Below, one piece after another: positions 8,074 to 15,073 of a DNA stretch of 29,439 nt. A program made the translations under genes and the position numbers. The notes beneath the pieces are model-generated. The model was not told where the DNA came from. It did no database searches and saw nothing but the letters and a program-made list of their open reading frames with translations. The DNA comes from NZQO01 sp002693605 (GTDB taxonomy: Bacteria; Bacteroidota; Bacteroidia; Flavobacteriales; Flavobacteriaceae): the NCBI GenBank assembly GCA_963972105.1, contig CAXAVH010000024.1:1-29439 (forward strand), written 5' to 3'. Positions within the stretch are counted from its first letter, which is position 1, and each line of letters begins with the position of its first letter.

Positions 8074-8445
8074 ATGAAACACGCCTTATTGGTATTTTTG
8101 GGAGGTGGCCTTGGTAGCACGTTGCGTTATCTCTTGGGAAAATACATAAATTCCCAAACGGCAATACTTCCTTGGGGTACCTTTGCAGCCAATATATTGG
8201 GCTGTTTCATAATCGGTATCCTATTCGGTTGGGCACTGAAGAGCATTACATTTCCCGAAACTACGCTATTATTTTTGGCAACCGGATTTTGCGGTGGCTT
8301 TACCACCTTTTCCGCCTTCGCCTATGAAAATCAATTATTTCTCAAGACTGGTGATTTTACCTCGTTTTTCGTCTATACCGTGGCGAGCATCTTGCTTGGT
8401 CTATTAGCCGTAATAGCTGGGATGTGGTTGGTTAAAGTAGTATGA
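8074..8445 (+). CDS. crcB: Fluoride ion channel CrcB/Fluc
   Basis: The 123-residue protein has four TM helices and the family signatures GGGLGSTLRYLLGKYIN, GTFAANILGCFIIG (the pore Asn in AAN) and GFCGGFTTFSAFAYE (the Phe-box and sodium-site region). Fluc channels are antiparallel dimers that let toxic F- out of the cytoplasm. Length is normal for the family. It begins 3 nt after the SRPBCC gene stop, so there is no room for a fluoride riboswitch and it must rely on the upstream promoter. Confidence 0.95.
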   Translation: MKHALLVFLGGGLGSTLRYLLGKYINSQTAILPWGTFAANILGCFIIGILFGWALKSITFPETTLLFLATGFCGGFTTFSAFAYENQLFLKTGDFTSFFVYTVASILLGLLAVIAGMWLVKVV

Positions 8446-8461
8446 TTTTAAAGTATCTTTG
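8428..8461 (+). promoter_or_regulatory. Promoter of the MFS leader transcript (TTG - 23 bp - TATCTTTG)
   Basis: TATCTTTG at 8454-8461 is an exact TANNTTTG box. A TTG lies at 8428-8430 with a 23-bp spacer, at the long end of the range I recall for flavobacterial promoters. It overlaps the end of crcB and directs transcription towards the 23-codon frame, the terminator and the MFS gene. Confidence 0.55.
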
Positions 8462-8485
8462 GCACGAAAGATAGAAACCAAAATT

Positions 8486-8557
8486 ATGGAATCCATACTG
8501 AATATAGTCATGAGACCCACGGAAACCCAGCTAACTATAAGGGGAAATTGGTATTAA
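8486..8557 (+). CDS. Putative 23-residue leader peptide upstream of MFS transporter
   Basis: An ATG at 8486, about 20 nt after the predicted transcript start, opens 23 codons ending TQLTIRGNWY before TAA. A second in-frame ATG at 8510 would give a 15-residue version starting MRPTETQ. The frame lies between a good promoter and an intrinsic terminator that precedes the MFS gene by about 20 nt, as in attenuation systems controlled by a leader peptide. Too short to recognise by homology. It could instead be chance inside a non-coding leader RNA; no strong alternative antiterminator pairing was found by eye. Confidence 0.4.
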   Translation: MESILNIVMRPTETQLTIRGNWY

Positions 8558-8584
8558 TCAGTAAGAACAGATATAATATGTAAG

Positions 8585-8618
8585 CGTCCCGGAATTAGGC
8601 CCGGGACGTTTTAGTTTT
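8585..8618 (+). terminator. Intrinsic terminator / candidate attenuator in the MFS leader
   Basis: The stem CGTCCCGG (8585-8592) pairs perfectly with CCGGGACG (8601-8608) around an 8-nt loop, followed by TTTTAGTTTT. It lies between a promoter and the MFS start codon, so it would limit read-through into the transporter unless overcome. It has no other gene to terminate except the short leader frame. Confidence 0.75.
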
Positions 8619-8630
8619 GATGATTGCGCT

Positions 8631-9854
8631 ATGAAAAAATTATATACAAACTACATTGCAAATTTTGCCGGGTTGTCGCGAGAAATTTGGCTTCTGTCTC
8701 TCGTAACGTTCATCAATCGGGCGGGTGCTATGGTAATCCCGTTCTTGTCTCTCTATCTTGTTAACTCAAAAGGCTTTTCCCTGCCCCAGGTTGGGTGGAT
8801 AATGACATCGTTCGGGTTAGGGTCATTATTGGGAACCTGGATAGGTGGCCGCCTAACCGATTCCATTGGGTTTTACAAGGTAATTGTAATGAGCTTGCTA
8901 CTTGGGGGAATTGGCTTTGTGCTTGTACAGTATCTAGACTCGTTCTACGGTTTCTGTGCGGGGGTTTTTGGGTTGATATTGTTGGCCGACTCGTATCGGC
9001 CGGCCATCTTCGTAGCGGTAGAAGCCTATAGCAAACCAAAAAACGTAACACGCAGTATTGCCCTGATTCGATTGGCTATAAATCTTGGGTTTTCGGTAGG
9101 GCCCTTACTTGGCGGAATTATCATCGCCACGATCAATTATAGCTCGTTGTTTTGGATAGATGGCATCACCTGTATAATAGCTTCTGGCGTACTGTTCTTT
9201 TTGCTGAAACCTAAGAAAATTACGGCGGAAACGCCCAAACAGCCTTTGCTGAAAGAAGGAATTCCGCCTCATCGCAACGGACTCTATTTACTTTTTTTCA
9301 TAATTATGGTCGCCCAGAGTACGGTTTTCGTACAGTATTTTTCGGTAATGCCCCTGTATTACGAAAAGGCTCATTTTCTTTCCGAAGATCTTATAGGGTG
9401 GCTGCTATTCCTTAACGGTGCCACAATCGTACTCTTTGAGATGCCCCTGATTGGTTGGATGGAACGCCTGAATATTTCAAAGACATTGGCAACCTTTTGG
9501 GGGATCGTATTTTTGGCGGCCAGCTTCGTCGTTCTCAACCTGAGCGATTGGGTGGGTGTATTGGTTATCGGGATGCTGCTCATGACCCTTGGGGAAATGA
9601 TAGGCTCGCCATTTTCGAATGCCCTCGCCCTCGAAATGGCGCCGAAGGGAAGAAAAGGTAGTTATATGGGTCTTTACAGTATGAGTTTTTCCTTATCGCA
9701 TATCATTGGTCACAACAGCGGCATGAACCTGGTCGATTCCCTCGGATTTTCCTTCACATGGTATATTATGGCTATTTTCTTACTGGTTATTTCCGCGATG
9801 ACGCTTTTATTGTATCGATTGCTTAAGAAATCACCCCACTACGCCACGACATAG
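8631..9854 (+). CDS. MFS (major facilitator superfamily) transporter, probable efflux
   Basis: The 407-residue protein has about twelve hydrophobic helices and the MFS motif A between TM2 and TM3, GGRLTDSIGFYKV. The overall layout (twelve TM, central loop near residues 190-215) resembles the proton-driven multidrug or small-molecule exporters of the YceL/MdtG-like group, but substrate cannot be inferred. It is preceded by its own promoter, a short frame and a terminator, suggesting inducible expression, which fits an efflux pump. It ends 12 nt from the convergent small membrane protein gene. Confidence 0.88.
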   Translation: MKKLYTNYIANFAGLSREIWLLSLVTFINRAGAMVIPFLSLYLVNSKGFSLPQVGWIMTSFGLGSLLGTWIGGRLTDSIGFYKVIVMSLLLGGIGFVLVQYLDSFYGFCAGVFGLILLADSYRPAIFVAVEAYSKPKNVTRSIALIRLAINLGFSVGPLLGGIIIATINYSSLFWIDGITCIIASGVLFFLLKPKKITAETPKQPLLKEGIPPHRNGLYLLFFIIMVAQSTVFVQYFSVMPLYYEKAHFLSEDLIGWLLFLNGATIVLFEMPLIGWMERLNISKTLATFWGIVFLAASFVVLNLSDWVGVLVIGMLLMTLGEMIGSPFSNALALEMAPKGRKGSYMGLYSMSFSLSHIIGHNSGMNLVDSLGFSFTWYIMAIFLLVISAMTLLLYRLLKKSPHYATT

Positions 9855-9866
9855 TTGTAGAGAACT

Positions 9867-10082
9867 TTATTTCTCCGCCCTAATCTTCTCAATCTGCTTT
9901 TTGAGGTTCTTCCTGTTTCGGCGAGAAACGATTACGGCATCCAAACAAGAAATCAGTAGTCCAATTCCAAATAGTAAACACAGAAAACGTACAAAGGTAT
10001 CGCCAAGAAATTCGAATCCGCTATAGCCTAATATGGCAGTTATAAGGGTGAGTACTAGTAAGTGGAAGGTATATTTTTTCAT
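9867..10082 (-). CDS. Small membrane protein, DUF1328-like
   Basis: The ATG at 10080-10082 (MKKYTFHLL) gives 71 residues; a GTG six codons upstream (10100) would lengthen it but adds no signal. Two TM helices (about 5-22 and 30-49) are followed by a basic tail (SRRNRKNLKKQIEKIRAEK). The segment ILGYSGFEFLGDTFVRFLCLLFGIGLLI loosely resembles DUF1328/YtjA small membrane proteins (helix - GFxG - helix), so I suggest that only tentatively. It is convergent with the MFS gene and upstream of nothing obvious. Function unknown. Confidence 0.65.
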   Translation of the reverse strand: MKKYTFHLLVLTLITAILGYSGFEFLGDTFVRFLCLLFGIGLLISCLDAVIVSRRNRKNLKKQIEKIRAEK

Positions 10083-10165
10083 GGCTGTCAATTTTTCCAC
10101 AAGATATCTATCCGGCCTTCAAAACACTATTAAAGATTCGCTAATTAGTATTCCTTTAACGATAG

Positions 10166-10603
10166 CTAAACGGGCCGCACCTCATTGTTCGCCACCACGT
10201 GGGAGAGCACTATCTGTGTCTTGGTTTCCCCGTAAACGATAAGCTGATCTATAAAACCCTCCAGATGTTTTTGATTTTTTAGCACAACTTCCATAACGAT
10301 ATTTTCGTTACCGGTTATTCGATAGCAATTCAGCACCTCCTCGAATGTTTTGATCTTCTCCAGAAAAGGCTTCAATTTCCCCATAAACGCGCGCACCGTA
10401 ATTATGGCTTTAAGCTGGTACCCGCACTCAAAGGGCGAAACCACAGTTTTGTACCCCACGATCAGGCCTGCATCTTCCATTTTTTTGATACGTTCGGAAA
10501 CGGCCGGCGAGCTAATGCCCACCCGTCTTCCAATCTCCGCACTGGACAGCCGCGCATTTTGCTGAAGTAACCGGAGAATTTTCCGATTTAGAGAATCTAC
10601 CAT
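10166..10603 (-). CDS. Lrp/AsnC-family transcriptional regulator
   Basis: The 145-residue protein opens with an AsnC-type HTH (about 1-60: LNRKILRLLQQNARLSSAEIGRRVGISSPAVSERI), then a RAM/ligand-binding domain (about 65-140: LKAIITVRAFMGK, and YRITGNENIVMEV, the effector-site region). Such proteins are dimers or octamers that sense amino acids or related small molecules and control transport and metabolism genes. Length is typical. It is divergent from the gene at 10732 and has a -7 box 40 nt upstream, so it may regulate itself and that neighbour. Effector unknown. Confidence 0.93.
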   Translation of the reverse strand: MVDSLNRKILRLLQQNARLSSAEIGRRVGISSPAVSERIKKMEDAGLIVGYKTVVSPFECGYQLKAIITVRAFMGKLKPFLEKIKTFEEVLNCYRITGNENIVMEVVLKNQKHLEGFIDQLIVYGETKTQIVLSHVVANNEVRPV

Positions 10604-10642
10604 AATTTAAAGTTTTTTCTGTTTTTTCATTTAAATCGTAGG

Positions 10643-10650
10643 CAAATATA
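10643..10650 (-). promoter_or_regulatory. -7 box for Lrp/AsnC gene
   Basis: Minus-strand TATATTTG, an exact TANNTTTG, about 40 nt upstream of the ATG. It shares the intergenic region with the divergent -7 box at 10695-10702. Confidence 0.45.
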
Positions 10651-10694
10651 CGTATTTACATAATTATCGTTAGTAGATTGTACTTTTCTCTTAC

Positions 10695-10702
10695 TAAATT
10701 TG
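10695..10702 (+). promoter_or_regulatory. -7 box for the 10732 gene
   Basis: TAAATTTG fits TANNTTTG and would start transcription about 24 nt before the ATG at 10732. A TTG at 10678-10680 is only 14 bp away, shorter than usual. Confidence 0.4.
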
Positions 10703-10731
10703 ATTGAAATTAAAGAAATTTTAATTCACAG

Positions 10732-11127
10732 ATGATCCCAACCTTCCAAGGCCACAATGCGCAATCGCCTATCTATCAGAAGGCACACGAGATTTTTATG
10801 CTTTCCAGGAGCATCTCTCAATATTTCGTGCACGACCTGGCGGCGTTGCAAGAGGATGGAAAGGAAGACCCACACCTTTATTTTAGCGGTGATATCGTAC
10901 AACAGTCTGAATCGTTGGCTCCGGAAATATTAAAGGCGGAAAGCCAGCGCTTTTCCGAAGCGAAATATCGCCATGCAGCCACCGTTGCGAGGCTTACGAA
11001 TTTACTGTATAAAAATTGCGAGCGCCTAGAGCGCAGTAACACGAATGGCAAGGAATTTTTGGACCTATTGCGCAACGAATTGAAAAAATTCAGGATACTT
11101 CACAGAAACTGGCAACTCACCCTATAA
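10732..11127 (+). CDS. Hypothetical helical protein, possibly four-helix-bundle type
   Basis: The 131-residue protein is predicted to be largely alpha-helical, with segments SPIYQKAHEIFMLSRSISQY, LAPEILKAESQRF, KYRHAATVARLTNLLYKN and FLDLLRNELKKFRILHRNW. The N-terminal YQKAHEIFMLSRSI pattern loosely resembles the S23/four-helix-bundle family (YxKAxELAxxIYxLT), but similarity is weak. No signal peptide and no TM. It lies 84 nt upstream of the LigD phosphoesterase frame on the same strand, with no terminator visible between, so co-transcription is possible but a DNA-repair role would be speculation. A Ku gene is not present here. Confidence 0.65.
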   Translation: MIPTFQGHNAQSPIYQKAHEIFMLSRSISQYFVHDLAALQEDGKEDPHLYFSGDIVQQSESLAPEILKAESQRFSEAKYRHAATVARLTNLLYKNCERLERSNTNGKEFLDLLRNELKKFRILHRNWQLTL

Positions 11128-11211
11128 TTTCAGGTTTTCTTCACATTATTTAATGGGGAATTAACACAGAAAATCTCTGTTTATAAATACCTTACCTAAA
11201 ATCTCGAGGTA

Positions 11212-11808
11212 ATGGGAAACGACGATTATACAAATAAACGCGACTTCAACAAAACCAATGAACCGCAAGGGGACACGGCAAAAAAACCTAACGGCAAGCC
11301 CCCTATTTTCGTGATCCAGAAACACGATGCAACCAATTTGCACTATGATTTTCGGATACAGATTTCCGGCACCTTGAAATCGTGGTCGGTACCCAAGGGA
11401 CCCAGCACCGATCCTTCCGAAAAGCGCATGGCCATTCCCACCGAGGACCACCCCATGGGCTATGCCGATTTTGAGGGCGCTATTCCAGAAGACCAATATG
11501 GCGGCGGCACGGTCATGATATGGGACAAGGGCACGTTCAAGAACCTCAAGAAAGACAGTGAGGGCAACCCAATTTCTATAGAAGACTCCTATGATATGGG
11601 CACTGTGGAAATTTGGCTCACAGGTAAAAAAATTAAAGGCGGTTATTCCTTAATAAAAATGAAAAGTGGCAATATGCAGGGTAACTGGCTATTGATTAAG
11701 CAAGACGATGAAGAGGCAGATGCACGGCGTAGACCCACCAATACCGAGAACAAAAGTGTTGCGAGTGGGCGAACCATGAAACAAATTGAAAAAGACGACG
11801 CACCCTGA
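11212..11808 (+). CDS. ligD: LigD 3'-phosphoesterase (PE) domain, first fragment of split LigD
   Basis: The 198-residue frame has the PE signature FVIQKHDATNLHYDFRI with His38, His44, Asp46 and Arg48, and EDHPMGY with His80. These line up at a constant offset of four with the catalytic residues known from Pseudomonas aeruginosa LigD (H42, H48, D50, R52, H84). The domain trims 3' phosphates and ribonucleotides during non-homologous end joining. In most Bacteroidota it is the first of three domains of one LigD polypeptide. Here the frame stops at TGA 11806-11808, while coding similarity continues in the next frame without a break. This looks like a frameshifted LigD rather than a free-standing PE, although stand-alone PE proteins exist. 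Confidence 0.85.
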   Translation: MGNDDYTNKRDFNKTNEPQGDTAKKPNGKPPIFVIQKHDATNLHYDFRIQISGTLKSWSVPKGPSTDPSEKRMAIPTEDHPMGYADFEGAIPEDQYGGGTVMIWDKGTFKNLKKDSEGNPISIEDSYDMGTVEIWLTGKKIKGGYSLIKMKSGNMQGNWLLIKQDDEEADARRRPTNTENKSVASGRTMKQIEKDDAP

Positions 11809-11885
11809 TTGCCTGGAAGGACGACATACCCGATAGGCAAAAAAAAACACTACGAAAAGAGACGTACCCGGGTTTTGTACCACCC
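11788..11885 (+). other. Frameshift zone between LigD PE and ligase frames
   Basis: The ligase frame is open back to 11790, well before its first ATG, and encodes a plausible linker ending KETYPGFVPPM, where FVPPMLA is the usual lead-in to LigD ligase domains. The PE frame reaches this zone through GAA AAA GAC (run of five A at 11789-11793). One extra A there would join the frames as ...QIEKRRRTLIAWKDD. This supports loss of one base from a homopolymer, a sequencing error, or -1 slippage. Confidence 0.6.
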
Positions 11886-12812
11886 ATGCTCGCTACCCTC
11901 ACCCAGGATTATTTCGATAATGAGACTTGGATTTATGAACGGAAACTCGATGGCGTACGCTGTTTGGTTACGGTAAAAGAGGGAGCCTCTACACTGTGGT
12001 CTCGAAACGAAATGGAACTATCCCCGAGTTATCCAGAGCTGGTAGAAGCTATCGACGCCCAACAGCTGCCCAATTTAATCGCCGATGCCGAGATCGTGGC
12101 TTTCGAGGGTAAGGTCACCAGTTTTAGCAAACTTCAAAATCGGATGCAGATTAAAGACCCGGTAAAAGCGCGGGCCCCCGGAGTAGCCGTTTACATCTAC
12201 TTTTTCGACCTCATCCACTTGGATGGGTACAACCTCCGACAGTTACCCTTGTTGCAGCGCAAAAAAGTGCTAAAGAAGGTGTTCGCGTGGAATGATCCAC
12301 TTCGGTATACCTCCCATCGAAGAAAAAATGGCACCGTATACCATACGGAAGCGTGCAAGAAGGGTTGGGAAGGGATCATTGCAAAGAATGGAGATTCTAC
12401 CTACGTACACTCCCGCAGTAAAAAATGGCTCAAGTTTAAATGTGCCAAAGGTCAAGAACTAGTCATTGGTGGCTTTACTGAGCCCCAGGGAGACCGAGAG
12501 GGCTTTGGCGCATTGCTGGTAGGTTTTTACGAAGCGGGTAACTTAAAGTACGCCGGAAAAGTAGGGACGGGATATTATAAGGAATTCCTTCGAAAATATA
12601 GAAGGGAGTTTGATAGAATAGAACGAAAAAAGAGTCCGTTTCACGACTTCGATAACACCAATGACGGTAAAAACCACTGGGTAACCCCAAAACATGTCGG
12701 TGAATTTGCCTTTACCGAATGGACGAAAAACAACAAGTTGCGACATCCTAGTTTTATCGGGATGCGTTACGACAAGGAGGCCACAGAGGTTACAAAAGAA
12801 CAACTTAAATGA
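11886..12812 (+). CDS. ligD: LigD ATP-dependent DNA ligase domain, second fragment of split LigD
   Basis: From the ATG the 308-residue frame holds a full nucleotidyltransferase domain with motif I ERKLDGVR (adenylated Lys20), motif III-like AEIVAFEG, motif IV EGIIAKNG and motif V WLKFK. An OB-fold part follows (LVIGGFTEPQGDREGFGALLVG, and KVGTGY). The ligase core is complete and could be active by itself if translated from the ATG at 11886, but the upstream in-frame linker shows it descends from a PE-ligase fusion. The stop TGA overlaps the ATG of the polymerase frame (ATGA at 12809-12812). Confidence 0.88.
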   Translation: MLATLTQDYFDNETWIYERKLDGVRCLVTVKEGASTLWSRNEMELSPSYPELVEAIDAQQLPNLIADAEIVAFEGKVTSFSKLQNRMQIKDPVKARAPGVAVYIYFFDLIHLDGYNLRQLPLLQRKKVLKKVFAWNDPLRYTSHRRKNGTVYHTEACKKGWEGIIAKNGDSTYVHSRSKKWLKFKCAKGQELVIGGFTEPQGDREGFGALLVGFYEAGNLKYAGKVGTGYYKEFLRKYRREFDRIERKKSPFHDFDNTNDGKNHWVTPKHVGEFAFTEWTKNNKLRHPSFIGMRYDKEATEVTKEQLK

Positions 12813-13618
12813 CCGTTGAGGGAATAGACATATCACACGCCGATAAAACCATCTTTCCCGAAGATGAAATTACCAAAGGTGACATGGTTCAATACTATGC
12901 AAGCGTGGCCGATAAAATATTGCCTCATTTAAAAGACAGACCGCTTACATTGAGACGGTTTCCAGATGGGGTGGACACCGATGGATTCTATCAAAAAAAT
13001 GCATCCAATTATTTCCCCAAATTCATTAAAACCGTCGAAATCCCTACGAAGGAGGGAAAGAACACACAAGTGTACTGCAATTCAACAAAAGCGTTGATCT
13101 ACCTGGCAAACCAAGGAACTATCTCATTCCATATCTGGCTGGCCAAAAAAGACCAATTGGAAAAGCCCGATAAGGTGGTTTTCGACCTAGACCCCCCAAA
13201 TAATGCTTTCGACAGGGTTAAGGAAGCCGCAAAAAAAATACGAGATTTTCTGAAGGAAAAAGGAAAGAACCCACAGTTGATGACTACAGGAAAAAATGGA
13301 TTTCATATATATTATTCAGTGCGGCGCACACAAACTTTCGATGAGCGCCGGGACCAGGTAAGACAGCTTGCCCAAGAAATGGAAACGCAATTTCCCAGTC
13401 TCCTCACCACAGCTACGCGAAAGAACAAGCGGGAAGGAAAAATCTTTATCGATTATCTTCGGAATGCCTACGGTCAGACTTCAGTATGTCCCTATTCATT
13501 GCGGGCCAACAGAACAGCCGGCGTGGCGACGCCCCTGGACTGGGAGGAACTAGCCAAGATCAAAGCAGCCGATCACTACCGCTTAACCAATATTAAACGC
13601 AGATTGGCCCAAAAATAA
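12809..13618 (+). CDS. ligD: LigD polymerase/primase domain, third fragment of split LigD
   Basis: The 269-residue protein is an archaeo-eukaryotic primase-type polymerase. It has the start GIDISHADKTIFPEDEITKGD, then TLRRFPDGVDTDGFYQKNA, the catalytic pair in VVFDLDPP (Asp126, Asp128) and the third metal Asp215 in KIFIDYLRNAYGQT. The spacing matches the known LigD POL triad. It adds NTPs or dNTPs at broken ends during NHEJ. Its frame is closed by TAA immediately before the ATG and it overlaps the ligase stop by ATGA, so this junction looks like stable translational coupling, not a fresh frameshift. Ends 4 nt from the convergent amidohydrolase stop. Confidence 0.88.
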   Translation: MTVEGIDISHADKTIFPEDEITKGDMVQYYASVADKILPHLKDRPLTLRRFPDGVDTDGFYQKNASNYFPKFIKTVEIPTKEGKNTQVYCNSTKALIYLANQGTISFHIWLAKKDQLEKPDKVVFDLDPPNNAFDRVKEAAKKIRDFLKEKGKNPQLMTTGKNGFHIYYSVRRTQTFDERRDQVRQLAQEMETQFPSLLTTATRKNKREGKIFIDYLRNAYGQTSVCPYSLRANRTAGVATPLDWEELAKIKAADHYRLTNIKRRLAQK

Positions 13619-13622
13619 TGTA

Positions 13623-14951
13623 TTATTTATACCGCTTCCCGTGCTTTATTACCATATCTACATCTTGGAGCAGCGCAATGTGACGCAATACGTCTCCCTT
13701 TACCGCTATGATGTCGGCATATTTACCTTCGGTAACCGTACCCACATCGTCGGCAACGCCCATCCATAACGAGGGCCAATAAGTAGCGGCGCGAATGGCG
13801 TACATGGGGTCAATACCAAATTCATTTACCCACACGTCTAACTCGTTCCATGTAGATTGGGAATGGAACTTTAGAGGTATTCCACTATCTGTGCCTATCA
13901 TTAACACTACCCCGGCATCCATTAATTGGTTGATCTTAGTTTCCAACGTTGGCTTTCTAACGGGGGTAAGCTGAAAATAGGAAAGGCGATCCTTGTGCTC
14001 TAGACTTTGCTTTATGTCGGTAACAATCGTATCGTGTAGGCCGCGGTGCCAAGAATCATTATCCAGGTGCTCGCCATGGTCGCGGGTATATTCGAAATTA
14101 TAGAGGCCTTCTACGGTTGGACACCAAAAAAGCGGACCAAGATTCATTTTGGCGGTTCGCTCGCGAATTGCCTCCATTATATCTTCCGGGTACTTTGGTG
14201 CAGAGGACAAGCCAGTATGCTCAAAGCAATCGACCCCGGCGGCAAGCCCCAACCTGATTTCATCGGGCCTGTGCGCATGGGCGACAACTTTTAAGTTTTG
14301 CTTGTGGGCCTCATCTACCACCGCCTGTATTTCAGCCTTGCTCATCTGGTCCTGGTCAATGAGCTTGATGCAATCTACCCCTGCCTCTGCCAATTGCCTA
14401 ATCTTTTTACGGGCATCGTCCGGGCTATCTATTCCCCAACGAAACGCCTCGGTTCCGGGATAAGCCTTTTTCTGAATGAAAGGACCGGAAACATATAACG
14501 TAGCCCCGGGTATCTCGCCCCTATTAATCCTATCTCTTACTGAAATGCTCTCCGCTAGCGGGGCGCCAAGGTCGCGCGCACTCGTTACGCCTGCCATTAA
14601 CAACTGTTCGGCAGAGGCCGGCATAATTTCACTTTCCAACAATGGCAAGTAGGTCTTGTCCCAATACGCATAATCGGAATGGCCATTAATCATAGTATGT
14701 ACGTGCATATCCCAGAGTCCGGGCAAAACCGTCATCCCTTCCGTGGAAATAATCTCGGCATTCTGCGGAATGGCCACCGTTTCTACCGTCCCTACCTGCT
14801 TGATGCGTTCGCCTTCGATAATTACCACACTATTCTTGATGGGAGTGCCCCCATAGCCATCTACCAAGGTCCCGCCCACGAGCGCTTTTACCTGGGCGAG
14901 GGTTATTGACGACATAAAACATATTGTAAGCAGGAGTAGCCATTTTTTCAT
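13623..14951 (-). CDS. Secreted amidohydrolase family protein (imidazolonepropionase-like)
   Basis: The 442-residue protein has a signal peptide (1-19, ending TLAQ) and the amidohydrolase metal motifs GLWDMHVHT (His83, His85), the likely carbamylated lysine in DCIKLID, HAHRPDE, FEHTGLS and the Asp in IGTDSGIPL. The binuclear metal site is therefore complete. The family hydrolyses C-N bonds; relatives in this group include aryldialkylphosphatase/prolidase-like and Xaa-Pro/Xaa-Arg cleaving enzymes, so a periplasmic dipeptidase or cyclic-amide hydrolase is possible, but substrate is unknown. A near-match to the -7 box (TATTTTTA, 14969-14976) is upstream. Convergent with the LigD fragments. Confidence 0.85.
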   Translation of the reverse strand: MKKWLLLLTICFMSSITLAQVKALVGGTLVDGYGGTPIKNSVVIIEGERIKQVGTVETVAIPQNAEIISTEGMTVLPGLWDMHVHTMINGHSDYAYWDKTYLPLLESEIMPASAEQLLMAGVTSARDLGAPLAESISVRDRINRGEIPGATLYVSGPFIQKKAYPGTEAFRWGIDSPDDARKKIRQLAEAGVDCIKLIDQDQMSKAEIQAVVDEAHKQNLKVVAHAHRPDEIRLGLAAGVDCFEHTGLSSAPKYPEDIMEAIRERTAKMNLGPLFWCPTVEGLYNFEYTRDHGEHLDNDSWHRGLHDTIVTDIKQSLEHKDRLSYFQLTPVRKPTLETKINQLMDAGVVLMIGTDSGIPLKFHSQSTWNELDVWVNEFGIDPMYAIRAATYWPSLWMGVADDVGTVTEGKYADIIAVKGDVLRHIALLQDVDMVIKHGKRYK

Positions 14952-15006
14952 AATGAGAAGATTTGATTTAAAAATACTGAAAGTTTAGATAAAATTCATC
15001 CTAAAT

Positions 15007-15041
15007 GAAAAATTCCCGACTGTTGCCAACGGGAATTTTTC
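15007..15041 (-). terminator. Intrinsic terminator of icmF
   Basis: The 12-bp inverted repeat GAAAAATTCCCG / CGGGAATTTTTC with an 11-nt loop lies 33 nt past the icmF stop in the minus direction and ends in a T run. Symmetric A/T arms could also work in the plus direction. Confidence 0.8.
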
Positions 15042-15073
15042 ATTTTCTGCCTTATTTTTTCAGGAGCGGCTTC

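Noticed and set aside
8046..8074. Fluoride riboswitch upstream of crcB
   Set aside because: Only 3 nt separate the previous stop from the crcB start and no riboswitch-like fold is visible.
7570..8082. A 170-codon minus-strand frame antisense to the SRPBCC gene
   Set aside because: No domain, no promoter; opposite strand of a supported gene.
13612..13632. Terminator between the LigD polymerase and the convergent amidohydrolase
   Set aside because: Only a short AT palindrome (AATAATGTATTATT) overlapping both stop codons; too weak to call.
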